A stretch of 64,000 bases of DNA, taken from NCBI GenBank assembly GCA_902585415.1, contig CACIDN010000007.1, positions 1-64,000 on the forward strand, read 5' to 3'. How positions within the stretch are numbered: position 1 is the first letter of the stretch; each line of letters starts with the position of its first letter. The notes under the pieces are model-generated. The model was given only the letters and a program-made list of their open reading frames with translations, searched no databases and was not told the DNA's origin. The stretch comes from an uncultured Pelagibacteraceae bacterium. GTDB taxonomy: Bacteria; Pseudomonadota; Alphaproteobacteria; Pelagibacterales; Pelagibacteraceae. This document shows positions 63,944-64,000 of this stretch, one piece after another. Made by a program: the position numbers and the translations under genes.

Positions 63944-64000
63944 TTAATTTTTAATATTATGTCTTGTAATAAAACTATTATAATAGTATATCAATTTTTT

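Noticed and set aside
1-64000. Search for tRNA genes, rRNA, CRISPR arrays, insertion sequences and phage genes
   Set aside because: No cloverleaf-like gene, repeat array, transposase or phage structural gene was recognised by reading; short spacers leave little room for them.

Overview
The window looks like a piece of a small, streamlined, very AT-rich alphaproteobacterial chromosome of the marine SAR11 (Pelagibacter-like) type. This rests on AT-rich codon use, almost no spacers, many genes that touch or overlap, and alphaproteobacterial markers: an NDUFA12-like complex I protein, DUF2155, an HdaA-type DnaA relative and an NrdJ-C-terminal-like TSCPD protein. I see no tRNA or rRNA gene, no CRISPR array, no insertion sequence and no prophage. 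No stretch longer than about 230 bases lacks a convincing gene.

Layout. 1-4.8 kb (minus strand): an edge-truncated autotransporter with a repeat-containing passenger, a 2OG-Fe(II) oxygenase, an alternative oxidase, a methyltransferase and a 1-Cys peroxiredoxin. 4.85-7.15 kb (plus): a sulfur block of ETHE1-like persulfide dioxygenase, CysE and a cysteine synthase. 7.2-12.5 kb: small conserved proteins, a DNA-repair pair (SRAP peptidase and photolyase), an unusual SMR-like membrane protein with no acidic residue, an AhpD-like protein and a sugar epimerase. 12.5-18.5 kb: an inositol-phosphatase/HisN-like enzyme, a gamma-butyrobetaine-hydroxylase-like dioxygenase, two methyltransferases, CcdA, a 41-residue membrane microprotein and an aldehyde dehydrogenase. 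18.6-21.5 kb: a GYD protein, a Cys-rich DsrE-like protein behind a large palindrome, a DUF779 protein and an ExaC-type aldehyde dehydrogenase. 21.5-25.4 kb: two DMT exporters with a parS-like palindrome between them, YbaK and glutamine synthetase.

25.4-31.6 kb is a complete suf operon (iscR-like regulator, sufB, C, D, S, U, T-like, A) behind a near-consensus IscR box. A tandem pair of Fur-like boxes lies between it and a divergent hydrolase gene. 32.4-47.1 kb holds AnmK, TyrS, an AsmA-like protein, RF2 (decoded by a programmed +1 frameshift), PBP1a, an RNase E/G without its zinc-link cysteines, ThiG/ThiS, AroQ, AccB/AccC, DUF2155, NDUFA12 and the TSCPD protein. 47.1-64 kb holds AspS, HdaA, DUF2066, PurM/PurN, Ndk, PepA, a large envelope and cofactor operon (LptF, LptG, LptD, SurA, PdxA, RsmA), Gmk and the fatty-acid genes FabD, FabG and AcpP.

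Most of the content is core housekeeping. The less ordinary parts are the regulatory DNA (frameshift site, parS-like palindrome, IscR box, Fur-like tandem, 32-bp operator-like palindrome), the aldehyde/DsrE neighbourhood and several proteins missing residues usually considered essential. Family assignments come from reading the translated sequences, not from a database search.
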